In this document: piece by piece, positions 1 to 8,892 of the stretch
How the letters are laid out: every line of letters begins with the position of its first letter
Position numbering within the stretch: position 1 is the first letter of the stretch
From: Paludibacter sp.
GTDB taxonomy: Bacteria > Bacteroidota > Bacteroidia > Bacteroidales > Paludibacteraceae
Reading direction: 5' to 3'
Assembly (NCBI GenBank): GCA_028691965.1
Contig: JAQUYE010000004.1
Location: 1 to 64,000 of the forward strand
Length of the DNA stretch: 64,000 nt
Program-made: the position numbers and the translations under genes
The notes under the pieces: generated by a model
Told to the model about the DNA's origin: nothing
Databases searched by the model: none
What the model saw: the letters and a program-made list of their open reading frames with translations, nothing else

Positions 1-1
1 T

Positions 2-1075
2 CGTTCAAATGGACTTGTGCTTTCTAACCTGGCAAATACCCGCGTGCAATGGGAAACTACTGCCCGTGCCAATGTGGGCTTAGATCTTGGATTGTTTAAT
101 GATCGCCTGAATGTACAGGCCGACTTCTACCATAGTACTACCTCTGATTTGTTGACCTTGCAACCGCTTCCCGAAATTACCGGTCTGCGCTATTTCTGGA
201 GTAATGGGGGCGAAATGACCAATACCGGTTGGGAACTGGCAGCTCAGCTCAAAGTGCTGAATACACGTGATTTCCAGTGGGAACTTGGGCTAAGCGCAGG
301 CGGATATGTGAATGAAGTGCAATCCCTGCCCGACAATCGCCCGATAATTTCTGCGCTCTATGGAGGGGAAATGATTACTCAGGTCGGACAACCTTACGCA
401 TCCTTCTATGGCTACAAAACTACCGGAGTTTACAAAACCCGCGATGAAGCCGAAGCCGGTGGCCTTACCAAACTCATGAATGATGGAAGCTATGCTCCCT
501 TTGGTGCTGGTGATATGATTTTTGAGGAAGTGGTAAAAGACGGAGTTATCGACGAAAAGGATCGCCAGATCATCGGAAATCCTACTCCTTCGCTCTATGG
601 TAACTTCTCAACACGCATGAACTACAAGCGCTGGAGCCTGAATGCTGTCTTCGCTTACAGTCTTGGTAACGAAGTATACAATTATTACCGTCGAAACCTC
701 GAGTCGGGAATGAACTATAATAATCAGACCTTAGCGATGAATCGCAGATGGACAGGTGAAGATCAGGATACTGATATGCCACGGGCAGTGTATGGCGACC
801 CAATGGGCAATGCACGTTTCTCCGACCGATGGATAGAAGATGGTTCGTACCTGCGTTTTAAAAACCTTTCGATAGCTTACGAACTGCCGCTCAACAGCGA
901 GTTCATTGAGGGACTAAGTGTTTGGGCCTCCGGTGAGAATCTGTATACATGGTCGCGTTACCTGGGTCTCGATCCGGAAGTGTCGGCCGGAAACTCGGTG
1001 TTCCAGCAAGGGATTGATATTGGTCTGTTGCCTCCGACCCGCAGTTACTCGATAGGTGTAAAAATAAATCTGTAA
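2..1075 (+). CDS. SusC-like TonB-dependent outer-membrane transporter, C-terminal part (cut by window start)
   Basis: The open frame enters from the left edge with no start codon in the window. It holds the last ~357 residues of a SusC/RagA-type beta-barrel: alternating aromatic strands, the YLRFKNLSIAYELP-like segment typical of SusC C-termini, and a final strand ending in SIGVKINL. SusC proteins import oligosaccharides or peptides across the outer membrane with a SusD lid. A SusD gene follows after 18 bases, so they form one operon. The barrel type is clear; the substrate cannot be told. Confidence 0.93.
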   Translation, partial: RSNGLVLSNLANTRVQWETTARANVGLDLGLFNDRLNVQADFYHSTTSDLLTLQPLPEITGLRYFWSNGGEMTNTGWELAAQLKVLNTRDFQWELGLSAGGYVNEVQSLPDNRPIISALYGGEMITQVGQPYASFYGYKTTGVYKTRDEAEAGGLTKLMNDGSYAPFGAGDMIFEEVVKDGVIDEKDRQIIGNPTPSLYGNFSTRMNYKRWSLNAVFAYSLGNEVYNYYRRNLESGMNYNNQTLAMNRRWTGEDQDTDMPRAVYGDPMGNARFSDRWIEDGSYLRFKNLSIAYELPLNSEFIEGLSVWASGENLYTWSRYLGLDPEVSAGNSVFQQGIDIGLLPPTRSYSIGVKINL

Positions 1076-1093
1076 TTGGTAAAAAACTAGTAT

Positions 1094-2722
1094 ATGAAAA
1101 AGATAAGTAAACTATTCGTGGTGCTGTTATTCCCGGTACTCTATTTCTCCAGTTGCGATAGCCTGCTGGAAGTGGATTCCGACCGACTGGTATTCGAGAA
1201 GGATCATGGGATGGATGCTGCCAACGACACCTTATATTCCATGTTCGGGGTGCTTTCGCAACTCCAGAAGCTGGCTGATAGTTATGTAATACTCGGCGAA
1301 CTCAGGGGTGATCTGATGGATGTAAGTGAAACGGCTAATCGCTTCCTGAAAGAAGTGAACACCTTTAATTTTAGTGCCGATAATCCCTATAGCTCCAATT
1401 TACGTGACTATTATGCCGTTATCAATAACTGTAATTATATTATTCAGAATATTGATACTTCGGTGGTCAACAAGGCCGAAAAGGTGATGTACAGAACGTA
1501 TGCTGCAACTAAGGCCATTCGTGCCTGGACCTATATGCAGATTATGCTTAATTACGGTGAAGCAACGTATTACGAAAAACCCTTGCTGACGCTCGAAGAT
1601 GCTTACGAAGGTCATACTGTCTACACAAGTATGGACCAGCTGGCTCCTGTGTTGATTCAGGATCTTGAACCCTGGAAAGAGGTGGAACAACCTACCTTCG
1701 CGGGAGGCTTATACTCGTATAATATTAACGATTCCTTCTTCCCGGTACGTATGCTTCTGGGGGATTTGTTCCTGTGGACCGGTCAGTACGAACGGGCTGC
1801 CAACGAATACCGCGATCTTATGTTTTACGACAGGGTGTTGCTGAGTTCACAGTATGCCTCGACTTACCGTACAGAAAATAATGTATTCACGGGTGGTGCA
1901 TGGACTAACTGGTCGACTATTTTCAGAAGAGGTACAACAGAGCAACTCACCAACCTGGTTACCTCCAATGAGCACCAGCAAATCTTCACGCTGGATAGTT
2001 TGTTTATTCATGCAGAATTGATTCCTTCTACTAAAAGTATTTATAACTGGGCATCACAAATCTACTCTGAATCGGTACGACTCGATACCATCGGGGATTT
2101 GAGACGTTATGGTTCGTATTCTACCGCCTTCACTGATGACTTTACGGTTATCGAAGATGAGTACCGTATCTCCAAGTACGAATTGTTGTACGAAAACGAA
2201 GAGGATGTTGAAACGCGTCAGGTGTTTTTGTATCGTGCAGCTATGGTGTACCTGAGGTATGCAGAAGCGGTAAACCGTATGGGGAAACCACGGCTTGCGA
2301 TGGCCGTTCTTAAAAATGGGTTGAATGCAAACACTATTGCTAGTGATTTGATAGTACCTCCCTCCGAGAAAGATTCGATTGTTCCCAACTATATGAACTT
2401 CTCCGATCAACGTTTCACGAATAATATCGGCGTGCATGCCCGCGGTTGTGGAAACGTGCACCTGGATACTACCTATTTTGTGATTCCCCGTTCCATCGTG
2501 AATCAGGAAGAGATGGTGCTGTATGTGGAAGATCTTATTGTGAACGAAGCTGCTCTGGAGCTTGCGTTTGAAGGAAATCGTTTCCACGATCTGATGCGTG
2601 TGGCGATACGTCGCAACGATAATGCGTACCTGGCTGATAAAGTAGCGGATAAACACATACAGAACAAGGAAGCTATACGTGCTAAGTTGTTGGACCGCAG
2701 CAACTGGTACCTGAAGAAATAA
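1094..2722 (+). CDS. SusD/RagB-like surface lipoprotein
   Basis: 542 residues, about the normal SusD length. The N-terminus is a lipoprotein signal with a lipobox ending FSS-C (Cys21). Helical TPR-like SusD features follow, including a segment beginning NNCNYIIQNID, and a C-terminal ELAFEGNRFHDLMRVAIR motif characteristic of the family. It is the glycan-capturing lid of the preceding SusC and is co-transcribed with it. A hairpin terminator follows directly. The family call is firm; the ligand is unknown. Confidence 0.95.
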   Translation: MKKISKLFVVLLFPVLYFSSCDSLLEVDSDRLVFEKDHGMDAANDTLYSMFGVLSQLQKLADSYVILGELRGDLMDVSETANRFLKEVNTFNFSADNPYSSNLRDYYAVINNCNYIIQNIDTSVVNKAEKVMYRTYAATKAIRAWTYMQIMLNYGEATYYEKPLLTLEDAYEGHTVYTSMDQLAPVLIQDLEPWKEVEQPTFAGGLYSYNINDSFFPVRMLLGDLFLWTGQYERAANEYRDLMFYDRVLLSSQYASTYRTENNVFTGGAWTNWSTIFRRGTTEQLTNLVTSNEHQQIFTLDSLFIHAELIPSTKSIYNWASQIYSESVRLDTIGDLRRYGSYSTAFTDDFTVIEDEYRISKYELLYENEEDVETRQVFLYRAAMVYLRYAEAVNRMGKPRLAMAVLKNGLNANTIASDLIVPPSEKDSIVPNYMNFSDQRFTNNIGVHARGCGNVHLDTTYFVIPRSIVNQEEMVLYVEDLIVNEAALELAFEGNRFHDLMRVAIRRNDNAYLADKVADKHIQNKEAIRAKLLDRSNWYLKK

Positions 2723-2735
2723 TATATATACACAC

Positions 2736-2777
2736 AAAAGGATGTACACTGGTAGCACAGGGTATATCCTTTTTTTT
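2736..2777 (+). terminator. Intrinsic terminator after susCD
   Basis: Arms 2736-2747 and 2762-2773 pair over 12 bases with one mismatch and are followed by a T run. It sits between SusD and the DUF2264 gene, so expression of the downstream gene would depend on read-through or its own promoter. A possible GTG/ATG upstream of 2787 lies inside this hairpin and is therefore an unlikely start. Confidence 0.8.
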
Positions 2778-2786
2778 GCACTGCTC

Positions 2787-4706
2787 ATGAAAAAAGTACT
2801 TCTTTACGTGTTGGTGATGCTGGGATTAGCTGCACCAATGAATGCCCAACAGTTTTTTACTATCAACAACCCGGATTATCGTAAAAGTCCGCATACCGGT
2901 ATGACCCGCCAACACTGGAAAGAGGCGGCCTTGTTTATGCTTGATGGAGCATTCAGCTATGTGAAAAACATCGATGATCCGATGAAGTTCCCCAAGCAGC
3001 ACGAAATTACCTATCCGCGTAACGAGGGACAAGTACCTACTGAAAAGCTGGAGGGACTCAGTCGCACCTTGTTTGTGGCAGCACCACTGCTTCGTGAGGA
3101 TCCTGAACTTAAACTCAATGGGATAGGCGTGGCTGAGTATTACCGCCATCAACTGGGGAACCTGATTAAAGAAGGGCATCCTTCCTTTATTCGTCACCGT
3201 GCCCGCAATGGTGGTCCCAGTCAGATCCTGGTTGAATTCGGTGCCATGGCTATTTCGCTGTTTACTGCTCCCGCTGTGCTGTGGGATCCGCTTCCGCAGG
3301 ATCAGAAAGATGCGCTGGCTGCTGTTATGCTCAGCTATGCCGACGGACCGACGGTGGACTCGAACTGGAAGTTCTTTAATATTTTTGTGCTTAGTTTCTT
3401 CGACCAACAGGGATATACGGTTAATAAAAAGCTATTGGTCGAATACCTCGACCGATCGTTGAAGCATTACCGTGGCGAAGGATGGTACAATGATAGTCCG
3501 GCTTTCGACTACTATTCAATGTGGGCATTCCAGATGTATGGTATTCTGTGGGCCGACTTCTATGGAAACAAGAACTACCCGGATCAGGCACGTACCTTTA
3601 CGCAGTATTTTTCTGATTTGAAGGATAACTATTCCTATCTCTTTGCCCGTGATGGAAAGATGATCATGTGGGGTAGAAGTATTTCGTACCGCTATGCTGC
3701 TGTTACACCTTTCCTGCTGATGGGACTCGAAAACGATCCTGCTACCAATTGGGGATGGATGCGTCGCATCGCTTCGGGTAATTTGTTGCAGTTCTTCCTG
3801 CACCCCGAATTTATGGAAGAGGGTGTTCCTACACTTGGCTTTTATGGCCCGTTCGAACCGGCAACACAGATGTACAGTTGTCGCGGAAGCGTGTATTGGG
3901 GAGGTAAGGTATTCCTTGGATTACTGGTTCCCGAAGATCATCCCTTCTGGCAGGCCACCGAAAATGAAGGTGCATGGGAAAAGGACTTTAAAAAGGGAAC
4001 AGTAGTGAATAAATTCCAACCGGGATCGGAAATCCTGATTACGAATTATCCGACCATTGGTTCCTCGGAAGTAAGAGCCTGGTGTCACGAAACGGTGGCG
4101 GGCGACTGGCAGAAATTCAGAAGTACTGAAAACTATAACCGCTTATCGTACAACAGTGCTTTTTTATGGCAGGCGGATGGTAAGCAGGGTGAGGTAGCCA
4201 TGAATTACCTTACCAAAAATGTTAAAGGGCAATGGGAAGCCTTGCGTTTATATACCTTCCGAAGTTTTGAAGGGGGTGTGTATCACCGCGATGCTGTGCT
4301 CGAAACGAACCGTGAATTGCGTTACTCCCTGCGCGACCAGCCACTGGCAGATGGTATCCTGCGTAATGACACCCTCTTTTCGCCGGTGGATACGGAATTG
4401 CGCTTAGGACATTATGCCTTGCCGGTGCTCGATAAGCCCATGAAACAACAGGTACGCACGATTGGCGGTCGCCGGGTCTACATCCTCGATAATGGGTACT
4501 ATACCCTTGCAATGGCAGTGAACGACAACTTCAGCAGGATGGAGTTTGTTGAAACAACTGGATTGCATCCCGAAGCAGATAAAAGTGTTGTAATTAATGC
4601 GGTTGCCTCCGTAAAGGCAGGTGAGCCTTTGGCATTAAAATCGGTAATGCTTTGGAAACAATCCGGTAATAAGTTTAGAAAGAAGGATTTCAAACTGTTG
4701 AACTAA
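2787..4706 (+). CDS. DUF2264 family protein, secreted
   Basis: 639 residues from the start at MKKVLLYVLV, which opens a Sec signal peptide ending near PMNAQQ. The body matches the DUF2264 pattern: an HWKEAALFMLDGAFSYV start, an (alpha/alpha)-barrel-like helical part with GGPSQILVEFGAMA and WYNDSPAFDYYSMWAFQMYG, and a beta-rich C-terminus. DUF2264 proteins occur in polysaccharide-utilisation loci; I recall, but cannot confirm, a link to glycoside hydrolase family GH154 (exo-glucuronidase). Its place after SusCD supports a role in carbohydrate breakdown. Confidence 0.85.
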   Translation: MKKVLLYVLVMLGLAAPMNAQQFFTINNPDYRKSPHTGMTRQHWKEAALFMLDGAFSYVKNIDDPMKFPKQHEITYPRNEGQVPTEKLEGLSRTLFVAAPLLREDPELKLNGIGVAEYYRHQLGNLIKEGHPSFIRHRARNGGPSQILVEFGAMAISLFTAPAVLWDPLPQDQKDALAAVMLSYADGPTVDSNWKFFNIFVLSFFDQQGYTVNKKLLVEYLDRSLKHYRGEGWYNDSPAFDYYSMWAFQMYGILWADFYGNKNYPDQARTFTQYFSDLKDNYSYLFARDGKMIMWGRSISYRYAAVTPFLLMGLENDPATNWGWMRRIASGNLLQFFLHPEFMEEGVPTLGFYGPFEPATQMYSCRGSVYWGGKVFLGLLVPEDHPFWQATENEGAWEKDFKKGTVVNKFQPGSEILITNYPTIGSSEVRAWCHETVAGDWQKFRSTENYNRLSYNSAFLWQADGKQGEVAMNYLTKNVKGQWEALRLYTFRSFEGGVYHRDAVLETNRELRYSLRDQPLADGILRNDTLFSPVDTELRLGHYALPVLDKPMKQQVRTIGGRRVYILDNGYYTLAMAVNDNFSRMEFVETTGLHPEADKSVVINAVASVKAGEPLALKSVMLWKQSGNKFRKKDFKLLN

Positions 4707-4724
4707 TCGTTGCTAACAGATAAC

Positions 4725-4761
4725 AACAGCCCGGAATGTAACTAACACATTCAGGGCTGTT
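4725..4761. terminator. Bidirectional terminator between convergent genes
   Basis: Arms 4725-4739 and about 4747-4761 pair with one mismatch, with T-rich sequence on the right and A-rich sequence on the left. It separates the DUF2264 gene (plus) from the HTCS gene (minus) and can serve both. Confidence 0.75.
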
Positions 4762-4764
4762 TGT

Positions 4765-7700
4765 TTATTTGCGTTTGTTTTTCTCGATCCACTCTTTCGG
4801 GGTCGTGCCGAATTCGTTTTTAAAACACCTGCTGAAGTACTTAGGATCACTGAATCCAACGGAATAGGCTATCTCCGAGATGTTTCCGATATTATTGGCC
4901 AGCATCTGCAAGGAGTGTTTCATACGCACATTCCGAATAAACTCACCCGGTGAGAGTCCGGTAAGTGATTTCAGTTTCCGGTGCAGAGTCGACTTGGAGG
5001 TCGACATGTCGACTGCAAACTGGTCGAAGTCGAATTTCTCATCTGCCAGTCGTTCTTCAACCACTTCAACTGCCTGTTTCAGGAATACCTCATCAATCGA
5101 ATTGTATTCCATTGAAGAAATATTGATTTCTTGTCCCTGCTGGAAGCTTTCTACCTTCTGCTTCCGCTTTCCGATCAGGTTTTTTACACGTGCATTCAGC
5201 ACCCCTAATTCAAAAGGCTTCGAGATAAAGGCGTCGGCTCCTGCATTATAACATTCAATACGATCCTCAGCAGTGTTCTTGGCAGTCAGCATCAATACAT
5301 CAATATGACTGGTGTTCAGGTCGTTTTTAATTATTTTACAGAAGGTGAGTCCATCCATTTCAGGCATCATAACATCGCTGATGATCAGGTCGATTTCATG
5401 TTCACGTACCAACTGCAAGGCCTGCAGTCCGTTCTCGGCGCGATACACGGTATAGTTGTCGCTGAAATTCCCGGCAATAAGCTGGTTCAGTTCCTTATTA
5501 TCTTCCACGATAAGAATGCTGAAGTCGGTTGCAACATCCGGTGTTGTACTGCTCTGAATTTCTTCTGTTTTAATCTCCTCTATATTCGATAATTCGTCTT
5601 CGGCTGCTTTTTCATTGGCAGTGTAAGCTTGTTCGTTGACAGGGATTTCGATGGTGAATACCGACCCTTCGCCCAGGATACTATTAACTTCTATTTTTCC
5701 ATGATGAATTTGTAACAGGTCCTGGGTAAGTGATAAACCAATGCCATGACTCTGACTCTGATCAACAGTGCTGCTGATGTAGAAACGTTTGAAAATGTGA
5801 GGCAGGTCGTTTTCCGGTATGCCACTGCCGGTGTCGGAAACCGATAAACGCATTATAACATCGTCCTTGCGGGGCACGAAGCTGGCTTTTACAGCGATGG
5901 AACCTCCGGCAGGAGTGTATTTGAAGGCGTTGGAAAGGATGTTATATACAATCTTATCCAGTTTGTCGGGATCGAAAAAGGCCATGTAACTATCGTATTC
6001 GATGTCGACCGAGAACTGGATTTGCTTTTCAGTTACCTGTGGCTGGAAGTTCGACTGACAAATATTGCGCACAAATGCCACGATATCGCTCTGTACTACC
6101 TTCAGTTTCATGTTCCCTGTTTCGGTTTTACGAAAAACAAGGATTTGTTTAATTAGACGTTTCAGCCGGTTGACATTATCTTTCATGATTTCAAACTGAA
6201 CGTTGTGCTGACTAAGATGTTTCTGCAGACTTTCAATCTGTAGCATGATAATGGTTAGCGGCGTTAGCAGCTCGTGCGATATATTCGTAAAATACCTCAG
6301 TTTTATCTGGGTGAGCTCTTCAGTCTTTTCTTTATCAATCAGCGAGATCTTTAGTTCGTTGCGCAGCCGGATACGATTGGCCAGGGTATGATAGATAAGA
6401 TAGGTGAGTCCGACAATCAACAGAATGTAAATCAAATAAGCCCACCAACTCTGGTACAGGGGTGGCTTCACCTGTATACGCAGGGTCGTCACCTCATCGC
6501 TCCACACCCCGTTTTCATCGCTTGATCGCACCTGGAATACATAATTACCGGGTGTTAATCCTGCATAGTTAACAAATCGACGGTTGTTGCCAACATAGTT
6601 CCAGTCTTTGTCGATTCCCGACATACGATATGCGTACTGAATTTTTCTGGCAGTGTAGTAGTCGGGCGAGCTAAATTCTATGCCTATTGTACTCTCACTG
6701 TGTTTGAGTACGATGCTGTTTTCGGTGGCATCAAAATGCTTGCTGGTACTCAAGTCGAATAAGGATCGATTCTGAATCAGAATATCCGAAATCTTAACTT
6801 TCACCTTTGAGCGACCGGTATTGATGGCTTGAAGGGCAGGATTAATTAAGCAGAACCCGTTGTTCCCTCCAAACAGGAGTTCGCCGTTGCGTAGCTTTAT
6901 TAATGAATTCTTGAAAAAAGCACTTACGGCGATACCATCTACTGTTGAGTAATAATTGGAAGCGTGCGATTTCGGATTGTAACGGATAATGCGTTTCAAC
7001 GTGGTAAGCCAAATATTTCCCTGGTTATCTTCCAGGATATCCAGCAAACCTTCTTCAGAAATACCATAGCTATTACTTATCTCTTCAGCTAGCTGTTTGT
7101 CGGGGTTGTACACGTACAATCCCCCTTCCTTGGTAGCTATATATACTAAACCATTGTTCTGGCATAAGATGCTCTGAACGCTCAGACTCTCATAGTTTCC
7201 GATATGCAAGGGTGTTTTGTGTACTTCCCATTTTTTTTTCTCCTTATCCGCTTGCAGGTAAAAGACTCCATCCTTTTCTGTTCCTACCCAGATACGCCCG
7301 AACTTATCGTGTTTGATGTCGTTTATATACCTCAGTTGATCCGAAATTAAACGGGTAGTCCCTGATGCCTGATGAGCGAATATGCCGTTAGATGTGCCTA
7401 TCCACATGGTGCCCTGAGCATCTTCGTGGAAGTCGGTAATGGCATGTTGACTTGCCGGATCTTCGAGGTAATCAGTAGAGAGGTGCTGAAGGTTGCCCGG
7501 ACCAGTCTGGCGATAGATATGATAAAAATTATCCCCTTCGCCTGCTACCCACAGATTGCCTGTTTTTTGATGATGTGCCAGGGCGATAATAGAGCTTTGT
7601 CGGTTAAGGAAGGGGTCGGACGGGCGACTCACTGTAGCGGTAGTGGTATTGAAATGGAACAGACCTACACGATTGATGACGAGGTACAGTTCGCCGGAGT

Positions 7701-8805
7701 TAGTTTCAGCAAAACGGGTTACATAAGGCTCTGCATTTAGGTTACGTACCTGAGGTAAGGAATAATTTTGCACCGGTAGCCGGTTATAGTCCATCTGGAA
7801 GACACCTTCGCCCACTGAGCCCAGCCAAAGGTTATCATTCCGATCGCGTATGATAGAATGAAACAACTGATAGTCGCCATTGCCAAAAAGCTGTCGACAA
7901 CCCTTTACAGTATACTGATTACCCTCCCGGTGAATGGATCGGAGTCCGGAGTAGGTAACTACCCACAATGTTCCGTTTTTATCCTCCGTCATACTATAGG
8001 ATATATCATCAATTCGTTCGGTGGAGGCAGCAGAGGGTTTGAATTGCTCGTAACTAATCGTTCCGCGATGGTCGGTTTTAAGTTGAAAGATCCCGTCGCC
8101 CCAGGTCAGTACCCAGAATTGATCGTTACTGTCCTGCATAATATGGAAGGGGTTATTTTTGGGACCAATGGAAGAGGGGGTAATAACCTTTTTAGCATCT
8201 TTGGTGATCATGCATAGTCCGCGATTCCAAAAGGATATCCACAGATTTCCTTCTTTGTCTTTAAAAATATGGTTTACAGTATTTCCCGGAAGTCGAAGGG
8301 GAGAGTCGGAATCAGCAGAAAAACGCTGGTATTCCTTAGTTTCGGGGTTCATGCGTAACACACCATAATCGGTAGTGCCAATCCACATCATACCCTCATC
8401 GTCGAGAAGCAGACTGTTAATTCGTTCCTTGTTAGTGTAAGGATTGTTGAGGGTTTCGATAACAAAGGAGGTGTTGTCGATAATATTGACCCCTTCGGAG
8501 GTTCCTACCCAGATGCGACTATGATTATCTTCGGTGATATACTGAATTTCGTTGCTGGTCATGGTGCCCGGAGTTTGGGGGCTGGAACGAAATACTTTAA
8601 TATCATACCCGTCGAATCGCCCTAAACCGTCGCGTGTTCCAAACCACATATAGCCCTTGCTGTCGTGGTACAAGCGGTTTACCGAATTGGATGGCAAACC
8701 TTCGTTGTAAAGAAACCGCTCAAAGCTAAGAGTTTGATTTTCTATGGCCTGAAGCAATGGTGGCAGCAGCAAAAGAAAAAGGAGTAGGGTTGAGTATTTC
8801 TTCAT
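4765..8805 (-). CDS. Hybrid two-component system sensor/regulator (HTCS)
   Basis: 1346 residues from the start at MKKYSTLLLF, which gives a clean signal peptide; an in-frame ATG eight codons upstream is less likely. Order: two-component-regulator propeller repeats (W-x-G-T repeats, about residues 20-690), a Y_Y_Y domain, one membrane helix near 790-810, HisKA (NISHELLTPL, about 843), HATPase (N box near 958; DTGSGIP; HGIGLSL), receiver domain (VEDN; phosphoacceptor in SDVMMPEMDG near 1145) and a C-terminal AraC-type HTH. HTCS proteins sense oligosaccharides in the periplasm and activate the adjacent locus, so this is the probable regulator of the SusCD operon. Confidence 0.95.
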   Translation of the reverse strand: MKKYSTLLLFLLLLPPLLQAIENQTLSFERFLYNEGLPSNSVNRLYHDSKGYMWFGTRDGLGRFDGYDIKVFRSSPQTPGTMTSNEIQYITEDNHSRIWVGTSEGVNIIDNTSFVIETLNNPYTNKERINSLLLDDEGMMWIGTTDYGVLRMNPETKEYQRFSADSDSPLRLPGNTVNHIFKDKEGNLWISFWNRGLCMITKDAKKVITPSSIGPKNNPFHIMQDSNDQFWVLTWGDGIFQLKTDHRGTISYEQFKPSAASTERIDDISYSMTEDKNGTLWVVTYSGLRSIHREGNQYTVKGCRQLFGNGDYQLFHSIIRDRNDNLWLGSVGEGVFQMDYNRLPVQNYSLPQVRNLNAEPYVTRFAETNSGELYLVINRVGLFHFNTTTATVSRPSDPFLNRQSSIIALAHHQKTGNLWVAGEGDNFYHIYRQTGPGNLQHLSTDYLEDPASQHAITDFHEDAQGTMWIGTSNGIFAHQASGTTRLISDQLRYINDIKHDKFGRIWVGTEKDGVFYLQADKEKKKWEVHKTPLHIGNYESLSVQSILCQNNGLVYIATKEGGLYVYNPDKQLAEEISNSYGISEEGLLDILEDNQGNIWLTTLKRIIRYNPKSHASNYYSTVDGIAVSAFFKNSLIKLRNGELLFGGNNGFCLINPALQAINTGRSKVKVKISDILIQNRSLFDLSTSKHFDATENSIVLKHSESTIGIEFSSPDYYTARKIQYAYRMSGIDKDWNYVGNNRRFVNYAGLTPGNYVFQVRSSDENGVWSDEVTTLRIQVKPPLYQSWWAYLIYILLIVGLTYLIYHTLANRIRLRNELKISLIDKEKTEELTQIKLRYFTNISHELLTPLTIIMLQIESLQKHLSQHNVQFEIMKDNVNRLKRLIKQILVFRKTETGNMKLKVVQSDIVAFVRNICQSNFQPQVTEKQIQFSVDIEYDSYMAFFDPDKLDKIVYNILSNAFKYTPAGGSIAVKASFVPRKDDVIMRLSVSDTGSGIPENDLPHIFKRFYISSTVDQSQSHGIGLSLTQDLLQIHHGKIEVNSILGEGSVFTIEIPVNEQAYTANEKAAEDELSNIEEIKTEEIQSSTTPDVATDFSILIVEDNKELNQLIAGNFSDNYTVYRAENGLQALQLVREHEIDLIISDVMMPEMDGLTFCKIIKNDLNTSHIDVLMLTAKNTAEDRIECYNAGADAFISKPFELGVLNARVKNLIGKRKQKVESFQQGQEINISSMEYNSIDEVFLKQAVEVVEERLADEKFDFDQFAVDMSTSKSTLHRKLKSLTGLSPGEFIRNVRMKHSLQMLANNIGNISEIAYSVGFSDPKYFSRCFKNEFGTTPKEWIEKNKRK

Positions 8806-8831
8806 GGAAAATAAATTATAATAATACAAAC

Positions 8832-8871
8832 TATGAGCTAAGGTCTCCTGTGAAGGAGAACCCAGCTCATA
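8832..8871 (-). terminator. Hairpin terminator after the S46 peptidase gene
   Basis: Nested inverted repeats: outer arms 8832-8839 and 8864-8871, inner arms about 8842-8849 and 8854-8862. It lies just downstream of the leftward S46 gene and upstream of the HTCS start, so it probably separates the two transcripts. Confidence 0.6.
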
Positions 8872-8892
8872 TGTAACAAAAAATAAGTTTAC

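Noticed and set aside
2054-2788. 244-codon minus-strand frame opposite SusD
   Set aside because: Antisense shadow of a clear SusD gene; His/Ile/Phe-rich composition, no family.
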